64,000 nt of DNA from positions 1 to 64,000 of the forward strand of contig JANXOP010000119.1 of NCBI GenBank assembly GCA_025357755.1. Reading direction: 5' to 3'. Position 1 is the first letter of the stretch. Each line of letters starts with the position of its first letter. The notes under the pieces are model-generated. The model was not told the origin of the DNA. It was given only the letters and a program-made list of their open reading frames with translations, and did not search any database. Position numbers and translations under genes: made by a program. This document shows, piece by piece, positions 10,202-18,933 of this stretch. The DNA is from Kofleriaceae bacterium (GTDB taxonomy: Bacteria > Myxococcota_A > Polyangia > Haliangiales > Haliangiaceae).

Positions 10202-10990
10202 CTACTTCGTCGATAAAGCGTCGAACTGGATGCTCAGCGGATCGGTCGCGCTGAACCCGGTCATCGTCGAAGTGCCGCCCATGCCGAGCGTCGCGGTCGC
10301 GCCGGCCGCGAGGCTGAGCGCGACGTTGTAGAACGTGTCGTTCGTATCGGCCTTCGCGTCGGTCGCACCGGCCGGCTTGGTCTTGAAGTAGGGGTGGACC
10401 ATGGTCAGGCCCGAGGCACCTGCGGTCACGGTGATTGCTTGGAGGTAGAGGTCGGCGCCGAGCGGCTGTGCGAAGAACGCGAACGTGCTCCCCGGCGAAC
10501 CATTCGCCGAGAGATCGATCGTGGTCTTCACGCAGCCCGCAGTATCGGTCGGTCCGTTCACGCACGCGCTCGGCACGGCCGGCGTGGTCTCGATCGGCGT
10601 GCCCGGACCCTTCGCGAGCTGCTCGTACTGGATCCAGTAGAGAACATCCGAGATGCCCGATGCCGAAAGCGCTGGCCCGGTGTGCGGGCCACGCAGGATG
10701 ATCGGGCTGGTCTTGGGCGAACCGAGGCTCACGACGCTCGGCGTGAACACGACGATCGACTTCCGGATCTCGATGTCGTTCGCGCCCATCATGTACGCAG
10801 GCGCATCCGGACGCTGGCCCGAGTGACACGTATCGCAGGTGCCGAACTTGAGCGCGGGCAACGCGCGCTTGACCCACGCGTCCTGGGCGACCTGCTCGGC
10901 GGGCGACAGCCCCTCGGTCGAGATGCCGGTGTCGATGTCACCGGTGCACCCGGCGAACAGCAGAACAGCTAGCGCACTGCGACGAACCAC
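10202..10990 (-). CDS. Lipoprotein with a single c-type heme motif
   Basis: LLFAGCTGD lipobox; CDTCHSGQ (CXXCH). Confidence 0.65.
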   Translation of the reverse strand: MVRRSALAVLLFAGCTGDIDTGISTEGLSPAEQVAQDAWVKRALPALKFGTCDTCHSGQRPDAPAYMMGANDIEIRKSIVVFTPSVVSLGSPKTSPIILRGPHTGPALSASGISDVLYWIQYEQLAKGPGTPIETTPAVPSACVNGPTDTAGCVKTTIDLSANGSPGSTFAFFAQPLGADLYLQAITVTAGASGLTMVHPYFKTKPAGATDAKADTNDTFYNVALSLAAGATATLGMGGTSTMTGFSATDPLSIQFDALSTK

Positions 10991-11009
10991 GATCGAAGTT
11001 TTGCACAGA

Positions 11010-11960
11010 TCACGTCTTGGGGTGCTCCAAAAAGAACTGCATTACCTGCTCGCCCCAGACGAACGAATCGGGTCCCTTGCATGGAATCGCATACTGCGCG
11101 GCGTATGGATCCGACGTGCTGCCCGGGATGCAGTGACCCTGCGCACTGCCGAAAGGCCCGTCGGAGACGGTGCTGTAGGCATGATCGAACGTTTCGATCA
11201 CGACAGGCACCGAGCTGCCAGACCATCGGTCGTGGTGATAGGTGGTGTCAGAGTCGAGCGTCGCCTTGATCCCGAGCTGATACGCAGCCACGGCGGCATC
11301 GCGGATCTGCACGAGCGAGGCGTAGCCGACGGAGGCATCCTTCTGCCCCATCAAGAACAGGATCGGGAGGTTTCGCGACGGCGTGCGATTGTTCGAGAAG
11401 CAGGTCTCCTCGCCAAAGTCGGTGCCGTCACCGCCGCCACCGGGTGCAGCCGAGGCAAACAGATCGGCATGATCGCAGAGCAGCCGCCACGTCACGAACG
11501 ATCCTCGCGAGAACCCGGTGACGTGGATCTTGGTCGGATCGACGCGGAAGACGTCGCGAACCTGCGTCGTCATGGCGATCAACGTCGCGTCGTTCGAGGC
11601 GTGCCACGTCGAACCCGGACCACCAGGCCACGGCGGGCCCGACGGCGCGAGCACGATGTAACCGTGCTGCTCGCCGAGCGCGCGCAGGTTCGTGTGGCCA
11701 TCCATCAGCAAGCCGCTGCCGGTATCACCATGGAGCTCGAGGATCAGGCCACAACCCGGGGCTTCGCACGCCACGGGAATCCGCACGTCGAGCTGCAACC
11801 CGCCGCACGTGAACGTGTGATCGCCCGGCGTGACGTCGGTGATACAGCCAGCAGCGATCGGCGGCGGCGCATCGATGACGAGCGCATCCTGCAGCGGGAC
11901 CTTGCTGAACGCATCGGTGCCACCACACGCCGCGAGCATCACGACCCAAGCGGATCTCAT
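11010..11960 (-). CDS. PHB-depolymerase/feruloyl-esterase-like secreted alpha/beta hydrolase
   Basis: GLILELHGDTGSG, IHVTGFSRGSFVTW (GxSxG), LFLMGQKDASVGYAS. Confidence 0.8.
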   Translation of the reverse strand: MRSAWVVMLAACGGTDAFSKVPLQDALVIDAPPPIAAGCITDVTPGDHTFTCGGLQLDVRIPVACEAPGCGLILELHGDTGSGLLMDGHTNLRALGEQHGYIVLAPSGPPWPGGPGSTWHASNDATLIAMTTQVRDVFRVDPTKIHVTGFSRGSFVTWRLLCDHADLFASAAPGGGGDGTDFGEETCFSNNRTPSRNLPILFLMGQKDASVGYASLVQIRDAAVAAYQLGIKATLDSDTTYHHDRWSGSSVPVVIETFDHAYSTVSDGPFGSAQGHCIPGSTSDPYAAQYAIPCKGPDSFVWGEQVMQFFLEHPKT

Positions 11961-11969
11961 ACCTCGAGC

Positions 11970-13733
11970 TTAGCGCGGAACGAGCTGACGCAGCTGCCAG
12001 GTCTGCATGTGCAGCCGGCGATGCATGCGCTGCTGCTGGCCGCGCATCAAAGATCCGGTGAGCGCGGTGCCGACGATCAGGGCGACGACGTACACGATCG
12101 CGACGATCAACACCGGCGTGGTCGTGCCACCGAACGCGACGGTCTCGAACGATAGGCCACGTGACGTGACGAACATCGTCGGTGACAGCACGCCGAGCTC
12201 TTCGAGGGCGAGCGGCACGAGCACCGCAGCGATCATCAACACGGTGATCGACCACACCGATCCGAGCCTGGAGCGCTGCGGGGTCAGCACCATCGCGAGC
12301 GCGATCGAAGCGGCGATGCCGGGCGCGATCAAGACCGGACTGAACATTCGCGAGATCACGACCACGAGAGCGGTGTTCGCGATGATGATGAGCTCCGGGC
12401 GCGGCCGCTTCGCGCGCTGCACGATCAAGCCGAGCACGCCATCCGCGGCGAGCATCACCGCGAGCAGCACGAACAGCGTCTTGTCGCCCGACGAGATCCA
12501 CCACAACAGCGGCAAGAAGATCAGCGCCGCGATCACGACCCAGAGCCCCGCGGTGATCACCACGCGCATGCTGCGCTGATCATCCGCCGCGATCAGCTGC
12601 TCGACCTCCGGCGGCGTGTCCTTCGGAGGCTCGAGCATCAACCGACCGACGAGCGCGGCCGGTCCCTCGAGCGCGGGATCGAGCGCGAGCGCCGCGGTCG
12701 CTTCGCGCATCGCGAGCGCGCGCTCGTCGCGCTCGAAGTGCGCGCGACCACGCTCGAAGTGATCGCGCGCGAGCTGCCGCCGCAGCGCGACGTCGCGATC
12801 GCCATCGAGATAGCGCTGCACCGATTCGCCGAGCTCGCGCGCGGTCGAGATCCGATGATCACGATCCTTCGCGGTCGCTGCGACGCACAGCGCATCGAGC
12901 TCGGGCGGGACATCGTGGCCGCGCTGCGAAGGCCGTGCATCGAGCCCGTGCACCGCACTCTCGAGGCCGTGGAAGCCGCGCGGATGTAGCGCGTCGCCGG
13001 CGAGGATCTCGTAGAGCAAGCAACCGAGCGTGTAGATATCGGCGCGGCCATCGATATCGACGAGCCCGCGGACTTGTTCGGGCGACATGTAGCCCGGCGT
13101 GCCGATCGCGGTGCCGGCCTTGGTGCCGTGCTCGCCCGAGCCGCTATCGACATCGTGAAAATCCTCCTGCTCGCCGACGATCTTCGAGACGCCCCAATCG
13201 AGGATGTAGACCTCGCCGAAATCGCCGAGCATGATGTTATCGGGCTTGAGATCGCGATGGACGATGCCGCGCACGTGCGCGAACTCGACCGCGAGGCAGA
13301 CATCGACGAACGCGCGCAACAAGCGCTGGCGGGTCACCTCGTCGCGGTACGACACGAGCGCCGCGAGCGCGGTGCCCTGGACCTTCTTCATCACGAAGAA
13401 CGGCAGGTTGTCATCGTCGCGGCCGATCTGATGGACCGGCACGATCGCGGGATGCTCGAGCCGGCCTTGCACCGAGGCTTCACGTAAAAAGCGTGCGATC
13501 GCGCGCTCGCTCGGATTCGCCGCGCGCATCCGCTTGATCGCGACATCGCGCCCGACTTGCTCGTCGCGCGCGGCCATCACCTCGCCCATGCCGCCCTTGC
13601 CGATGCGACGACCCAAGCGGTAGCGACCGACGACGAGCGTGTCGAACGAAGGAGACCGATCTTCCTGCTTCTCGTCGTTCTCGCCGGTGATCGCGACCTT
13701 GATGGTGGGCGAATCACGGTCTCCGGAGTCCAT
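11970..13733 (-). CDS. Serine/threonine protein kinase with C-terminal multi-TM region
   Basis: [34 protein letters not shown] (DWG in place of DFG), GTPGYMSPEQVRG; several C-terminal hydrophobic helices. Confidence 0.92.
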   Translation of the reverse strand: MDSGDRDSPTIKVAITGENDEKQEDRSPSFDTLVVGRYRLGRRIGKGGMGEVMAARDEQVGRDVAIKRMRAANPSERAIARFLREASVQGRLEHPAIVPVHQIGRDDDNLPFFVMKKVQGTALAALVSYRDEVTRQRLLRAFVDVCLAVEFAHVRGIVHRDLKPDNIMLGDFGEVYILDWGVSKIVGEQEDFHDVDSGSGEHGTKAGTAIGTPGYMSPEQVRGLVDIDGRADIYTLGCLLYEILAGDALHPRGFHGLESAVHGLDARPSQRGHDVPPELDALCVAATAKDRDHRISTARELGESVQRYLDGDRDVALRRQLARDHFERGRAHFERDERALAMREATAALALDPALEGPAALVGRLMLEPPKDTPPEVEQLIAADDQRSMRVVITAGLWVVIAALIFLPLLWWISSGDKTLFVLLAVMLAADGVLGLIVQRAKRPRPELIIIANTALVVVISRMFSPVLIAPGIAASIALAMVLTPQRSRLGSVWSITVLMIAAVLVPLALEELGVLSPTMFVTSRGLSFETVAFGGTTTPVLIVAIVYVVALIVGTALTGSLMRGQQQRMHRRLHMQTWQLRQLVPR

Positions 13734-13743
13734 GCTCCAGAGT

Positions 13744-15162
13744 CTACGGCGTGCAGGTCACGCCGGGGTTCGGATCCGCGCCACCGATGAAGTGGCGGAG
13801 CCCGAGCTTGTCATCGAAGCTGACTCCGAGGCCGCAGATCTGGCCCGGTTGGAGCGCGGCATTGGGCCACGGCAGGTTGCCCGAAGCGGTTGCCGGGATG
13901 GAGAGGCCCATCTGGTTGTTCCAGTTCGGCACCACGTGGAACGACATGAAGCCACCCGCGCTACCGATGGTGACCGCGATCTCGTCGTCGGTCGCCGGCA
14001 CCCATTGACCGGCCTGGGTCTTCATCCACTTGTAGTCGACGCTCGAGATCATGCCGGCGGTCGTGACGAGCTTCGTGAAGATCGACAGCGTGCCTTCCGC
14101 GGTCAGCGAAGCCTTCGTGCGCGTGACAACGTTCGTGAACGTCAACGTGGTGCCGATCGTGCCGAGCGTGAACGCGAGCGTCGCCGGCGAACCGCCCGAG
14201 CCGGGCAGCTCGAGCGCTGCATCGTGCTCGAGATCGTAGTCCGCGCCCCAGCTCGCCATGGGTCCGCCGCTGGGCATGCCGCTGAACGAGGTATTCGCGC
14301 GCGGGATCGAGCCGTCGGCGACCGTCACGGTGTACGCCGCGCCGTGCAACAGCACCGACATGTTCGGGTTTGCTTGATCGACGTACGACGTGGCGTCCAT
14401 CGAGCTCGGGTACATCGCGTACGCCGAGGTCAGGTTGAACACCGGCGTCGCGACCTCGGTGCCGGTCACCGGATAGAATTGATCGGTCATGTCGGCGACC
14501 GTGAAGTTCGCGCCCATCGCCGAGCCGCGACGCATGTTCGAGCGCACGTGAAAGTCGATGCCGAACTGGTGGTTCTCGAGGATGTCGATCATGCCGTCGC
14601 CATCGATATCCGGGTTCGCATAGCGCAGCGACAGATCGTCGATAGAGCCGAGGTATTCGGCGGCCGCGGGATCGAGCCCGAGGCCGGCGATCAACGTGTC
14701 GTAGGCGATGCCTGGGGTCGCGGTGCCGGTCATCGGATCGACAGTGACCATGCCCATGTCGACGCTGCCATCCATCTGGGGCGCGACCGTATCGAGCGTC
14801 TGCGATCTGAAGATCGCGACGGCCATGTCGGCGCCGACCGCGTTCGCATCGACGAACACGAACACGTACGGCTGACCGGGCGTGAGATCGAGCGCGAACG
14901 AGCCGTCGGCACCGACCGCGGCGATCGTGCGGATCGGCGAGGCGCTGATCGGCTGGACCGCCATCACGTGCGTGATCGTGCGCGGCGCCGAGGCCGTCGC
15001 GACCCGCGCCGCGATCGTCTCGGGTACGGAGCCCTTGATCTTGAAGCCACCGGTGTTGACGCCCGAGCCACCGCCCGAGCCACCGCCGCCCCCACCGTCA
15101 CTGGCTCCATCGGACGAACAACCAACCGCGAGCAGAAGGGGTAACGCCAACCATGGTTTCAT
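13744..15162 (-). CDS. Lipoprotein with poly-Gly linker and a DxDGDGxxD Ca-binding-like motif
   Basis: LLLAVGCSSDGASDGGGGGGSGGGSG; NPDIDGDGMIDILE. Confidence 0.65.
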   Translation of the reverse strand: MKPWLALPLLLAVGCSSDGASDGGGGGGSGGGSGVNTGGFKIKGSVPETIAARVATASAPRTITHVMAVQPISASPIRTIAAVGADGSFALDLTPGQPYVFVFVDANAVGADMAVAIFRSQTLDTVAPQMDGSVDMGMVTVDPMTGTATPGIAYDTLIAGLGLDPAAAEYLGSIDDLSLRYANPDIDGDGMIDILENHQFGIDFHVRSNMRRGSAMGANFTVADMTDQFYPVTGTEVATPVFNLTSAYAMYPSSMDATSYVDQANPNMSVLLHGAAYTVTVADGSIPRANTSFSGMPSGGPMASWGADYDLEHDAALELPGSGGSPATLAFTLGTIGTTLTFTNVVTRTKASLTAEGTLSIFTKLVTTAGMISSVDYKWMKTQAGQWVPATDDEIAVTIGSAGGFMSFHVVPNWNNQMGLSIPATASGNLPWPNAALQPGQICGLGVSFDDKLGLRHFIGGADPNPGVTCTP

Positions 15163-15198
15163 CGTGAGCTGAATCGACCGCTCGGCCTCGCTGTTCAG

Positions 15199-15924
15199 TT
15201 ATCTGCGGCGCACGAAAAGTACGACACCTGGAATCAGCACGAGCCAGATCAACAGCAAGCCGACGAGCGCGAGCACCTTGTCGACGGGCTTGCTCCCGGT
15301 CCACTGCAAGTAGTGGAGGCGATAGAGCCAATCGATGCGGTCGGTGTCGGGGCCGCGCTGCGTCAGGCGCGCATCGTTGCGGCCGATCTCCACGACCGGT
15401 CCCTCGGCGAGCTCGAGCTTCACGGTGGTCTCGGTCGAGGAGATGTTCGTGATCGCGCCGTACGCGGAGTGGTGCGGCGAGCGCGCGATCGCATCGACCG
15501 CGAGCGCGCGCGCGGCGTCGATCGCGAGCGGCGAGCGGCGCGTGCCGGTGTCGACGTCGTAGAGCTCGTCGCCCTTCGCGGTCGTGATCCGCGCGAGCGG
15601 TCCGATCGCGGTCTCGAACATCTCCACGTGCGTCATCGGTTGTTCGGCGAGCACCGTCGCGAGCTTGGCGAGGTGGAGGGGCGGCCCCGGGTGCTCGGCA
15701 TCGAGCATGTCGTAGGCGCGCGACCAGCCCGGCTTGAGATGGAACAAGAGCCCGGTGAGCGACCAGACAATCAGCGGGATCACGAGCACGATCGCGAGCC
15801 AGCGATGAAGGCGTCTCCACATCGGGCGGAGATTACGCCAATGATCGACCAGAGTTACGAGGCGCGCAGATTCTTTGTCACCAGAATCAACCCGCTTGCG
15901 TTGGTCGCCTGAAAGGTCCACCAC
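15199..15924 (-). CDS. PepSY-type membrane protein
   Basis: WRRLHRWLAIVLVIPLIVWSLTGLLFHLKPGW; C-term GLLLIWLVLIPGVVLFVRRR; PepSY-like central region. Confidence 0.7.
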   Translation of the reverse strand: MVDLSGDQRKRVDSGDKESARLVTLVDHWRNLRPMWRRLHRWLAIVLVIPLIVWSLTGLLFHLKPGWSRAYDMLDAEHPGPPLHLAKLATVLAEQPMTHVEMFETAIGPLARITTAKGDELYDVDTGTRRSPLAIDAARALAVDAIARSPHHSAYGAITNISSTETTVKLELAEGPVVEIGRNDARLTQRGPDTDRIDWLYRLHYLQWTGSKPVDKVLALVGLLLIWLVLIPGVVLFVRRR

Positions 15925-15926
15925 CC

Positions 15927-18131
15927 ATGCCCGCCCAGCTACCTTCGATGTCTCGCGTGTCGTCTCTAGAACCCACCACCCCCGAAGGCGCGTCCTCGGG
16001 CGCCGAGCTCGTCACGAGCGATGGCCGCAGCCTCGCGCTCGTCTCCGCAACGCTGGTCGGGACCGCGCAAGGTGGCCTCGCGCGGCTCGTGCTCGAACAG
16101 ACGTTCGCGAACAGCTCCGACACGATCCTGAACGTCACGTACCGGATGCCACTGCCCGCCGACGGTGCGGTGAGCGGCTACGCGTTCGTGATCGGCGAGC
16201 GCACGATCACCGGGGTCGTCGACAAGAAGCACAAGGCGCGCGAGACCTACGAAACCGCGATCGCATCGGGCCACACCGCGGCGCTGCTCGAGCAAGAGCG
16301 CGCCGATATCTTCACGCAGCGGCTCGGCAACCTGCCCCCGCACGAGCGCGTGACCGCGCGGATCACGATCGATCAGCGGCTCGTGTGGCTGCCCGAAGGC
16401 GAGTGGGAGCTGCGATTTCCGACGGTGATCGGGCCGCGTTACATCGGCGCGGCCGACACGGTCGCCGATGCACGCGCGACCCACGTCAAGGTCAGCGATC
16501 AGCCGCTCGCGCTGAGGTTCCAGATCGCGTTGTCGATCGGCGACAAGATCACTGGTGGCGCGAAGCCGCAGTCGCCAACCCACGCGCTGGTCAAGAGCGG
16601 TACTCGCTACGAGCTCCAGAGCGGGGCTCGGCTCGACCGCGACATCGTCGTACGCTGGGCGGTCGCAGCGGCCGCGCCGGGGTTGATGCTGAGCACCGCG
16701 CGGCGAGTCACCGGCGACGCGTTCGGGTTGGTCACGATCGTGCCACCGAGCCGCGCGGCCAAGCAGGCCGCCATCGCGCGTGACGTGTTGATCCTGCTCG
16801 ATACGAGTGGCTCGATGAGTGGTGGGCCGCTCGACAAGGCCAAGCAGGTGCTCGCGCTGATCATCGATAGCCTCGGCGACAAAGACCGGATCGAGGTCAT
16901 CGAATTCTCGAACGAGCCGCGGCGCTGGAAGACCGAGCCCGTCGTCGCGACGGCGCAGGTCAAGGCCGAAGCGATCGCGTGGGTGCGCGCGCGCGAAGCG
17001 GGCGGTGCGACGGAGATGAGGAAGGCCGTGATCGATTCGCTCGCGACGCTGCGGATCGGTGCGCAGCGCCAGGTCGTGCTCGTGACGGATGCGTACGTCG
17101 GTGGGGAGCAGCAGATCTTGGAGGCACTCCATCGCAGGCTGCCCGCGTCGTGTCGGTTGCACGTGCTCGGTGTCGGGTCGGCGGTGAATCGCTCGCTTGC
17201 CACGGCCCTCGCGCGTGCGGGTCGCGGCGCCGAGGTGATCGTCGGCATCGACGAGGATGCGGAGCGCGGCGCGAAGCGGCTGCTCGATCGCACGAAGCTG
17301 CCGATGCTGACGAACGTCGAGATCGCTGGCAGCGCGCTCTTGCGTCACGCGCCGGAGAAGCTTCCGGACGTGTTCGAAGGCGCTCCGCTCGTCGCCGCCC
17401 TCGCGCTCGAGCCCGAAGGTGGCGAGCTGGTGGTCCGCGGCCAGACGGCCGACGGGGCGTGGGAGCAGCGCATCACGGTGCCGCCGAACCAGCCCGGCGA
17501 AGGCAACCAGGCGATCGCCGCGCTGTACGGGCGCGAGCGCGTCGCCGATGTCGAAGCGAGCGCGATGATCGATGCGGGGACCGCCGAGATCGAAGAGCTC
17601 GGTCTGACGTTCCAGATCGCGACGCGGATGACGAGCTGGGTCGCGGTCGACGACGCGCGCGTGGTGACCGGCCTGTCGCGCGACGAGGTCGTGCCCCAGG
17701 AGTTGCCGTACGGAACGAGCGCCGGCGCGTTCGGTCTGCGTCCGGCGCAGGGCCAGCCGATGCAGCCGGCGATGATCTCGGGTTATCCGCGGGTAGGGTT
17801 CTTCGGCGCTGTCGCGCCCACCGGCGGCGTGAGCCGCGCGCAAGCGATGTTCGGCTCGTCGGGAGCCGACGACGCCACCGACGGAGACTTCGCCGAGGAG
17901 AAGGACACCAGCAGCAGGGAGCTCGAGACGTTGCGCAAAGCTACGAGCCTCGAGAACTTCAGCGACCGCTCGCAAGCGCAACCCGCGCAGTTGGTGCGCC
18001 AGCACCTCGAGGCGCCCGTGCTCCCGCCGCTCGCGAAGGCGAAGGCCAAGCCCCCGCTGTGGCAGATCATCGCCACGATCTTCGCCGCGCTCCTCGTGAT
18101 CGCGCTCCTATGGTGGCTCCTGCTCGGATGA
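15927..18131 (+). CDS. VIT + von Willebrand A domain membrane protein (inter-alpha-trypsin-inhibitor-like)
   Basis: VSGYAFVIGERTITGVVDKKHKARETYETAIASG (VIT); ARDVLILLDTSGSMSGGPLDKAK (MIDAS DxSGS); C-terminal TM. Confidence 0.9.
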   Translation: MPAQLPSMSRVSSLEPTTPEGASSGAELVTSDGRSLALVSATLVGTAQGGLARLVLEQTFANSSDTILNVTYRMPLPADGAVSGYAFVIGERTITGVVDKKHKARETYETAIASGHTAALLEQERADIFTQRLGNLPPHERVTARITIDQRLVWLPEGEWELRFPTVIGPRYIGAADTVADARATHVKVSDQPLALRFQIALSIGDKITGGAKPQSPTHALVKSGTRYELQSGARLDRDIVVRWAVAAAAPGLMLSTARRVTGDAFGLVTIVPPSRAAKQAAIARDVLILLDTSGSMSGGPLDKAKQVLALIIDSLGDKDRIEVIEFSNEPRRWKTEPVVATAQVKAEAIAWVRAREAGGATEMRKAVIDSLATLRIGAQRQVVLVTDAYVGGEQQILEALHRRLPASCRLHVLGVGSAVNRSLATALARAGRGAEVIVGIDEDAERGAKRLLDRTKLPMLTNVEIAGSALLRHAPEKLPDVFEGAPLVAALALEPEGGELVVRGQTADGAWEQRITVPPNQPGEGNQAIAALYGRERVADVEASAMIDAGTAEIEELGLTFQIATRMTSWVAVDDARVVTGLSRDEVVPQELPYGTSAGAFGLRPAQGQPMQPAMISGYPRVGFFGAVAPTGGVSRAQAMFGSSGADDATDGDFAEEKDTSSRELETLRKATSLENFSDRSQAQPAQLVRQHLEAPVLPPLAKAKAKPPLWQIIATIFAALLVIALLWWLLLG

Positions 18132-18691
18132 TCGATCTCGACCTCCATCTCGCGCAGATCGTCGCCGGCGATGCCGATGCGTTCGCGCGCTGGCTCGCGG
18201 GCAGCGAATCCTCCGTGCGGCTCTCGCTCGGCTCGTTCGCGACCGTGGTGGATGTCGAGGCCGTCTTGCAAGAGGCGCTGTTGCGGGTGTGGCAGGTCGC
18301 ACCGCGGTTCGTCGCCGACGGCGCACCGAACGGGCTGCTGCGCCTCGCGGTCCGGATCGGGCGCAACCTCGCGATCAGCGAAGTCCGTCGCACGAAGGTT
18401 CGTCCGGTCGATCCGTCGGAGCTCGAGCCGCACCTCGAGGTGATCGAACCGGCGGCGCCCGATCCGCTGCTGCGCGCCGCGATTCACGAGTGTCACGGCA
18501 AGCTGCCCGATCAGCCAAAGAAGGCGCTCGATGCGCGGATCGCCATCGCTGGCAAGGACGACACCGAGCTCGCGGAGAGTGTCGGCATGCGACTCAACAC
18601 GTTCCTGCAGAACTTCGCGCGCGCGCGCAAGCTGCTCGCGGAATGCCTCGCGCGGGCCGGCATCGTCGTCGATCAGGAGCTGGGCACATGA
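18128..18691 (+). CDS. Sigma-70 family (ECF-like) RNA polymerase sigma factor
   Basis: ATGA overlap with the VIT/vWA gene; DAFARWLAG...EAVLQEALLRVWQVAPRF...RLAVRIGRNLAISEVRR region 2-like; C-term LAESVGMRLNTFLQNFARARKLLAECL. Confidence 0.72.
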   Translation: MIDLDLHLAQIVAGDADAFARWLAGSESSVRLSLGSFATVVDVEAVLQEALLRVWQVAPRFVADGAPNGLLRLAVRIGRNLAISEVRRTKVRPVDPSELEPHLEVIEPAAPDPLLRAAIHECHGKLPDQPKKALDARIAIAGKDDTELAESVGMRLNTFLQNFARARKLLAECLARAGIVVDQELGT

Positions 18692-18918
18692 CGATCTCCG
18701 ACGAAGCAGAGGATCTCCTGGTCGAAGAGGTCGCCGGGGCATATCGACCGCGCTCGACCGACGAGCTGCGCTACCACCCGGCCTGGCACGATCTAACGGC
18801 GGCTGGCCGCCAGCGCGCCTACGACCGGGCGCGCGCGCTCCGACCGCTGGAAGCTGCGCTCCGTGCGGATGGCCTGTCGTCTACGGCTCGCGCGGTCCTC
18901 GCGCGCATCGCGCGCTGA
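18688..18918 (+). CDS. Small hypothetical protein (76 aa) coupled to the sigma-factor gene
   Basis: ATGA overlap with sigma stop; MTISDEAEDLLVEEVAGAYRPRSTDELRYHPAWHDLTAAGRQRAYDRARALRPLEAALRADGLSSTARAVLARIAR. Confidence 0.65.
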   Translation: MTISDEAEDLLVEEVAGAYRPRSTDELRYHPAWHDLTAAGRQRAYDRARALRPLEAALRADGLSSTARAVLARIAR

Positions 18919-18933
18919 TAAGCTCATCGCGAA

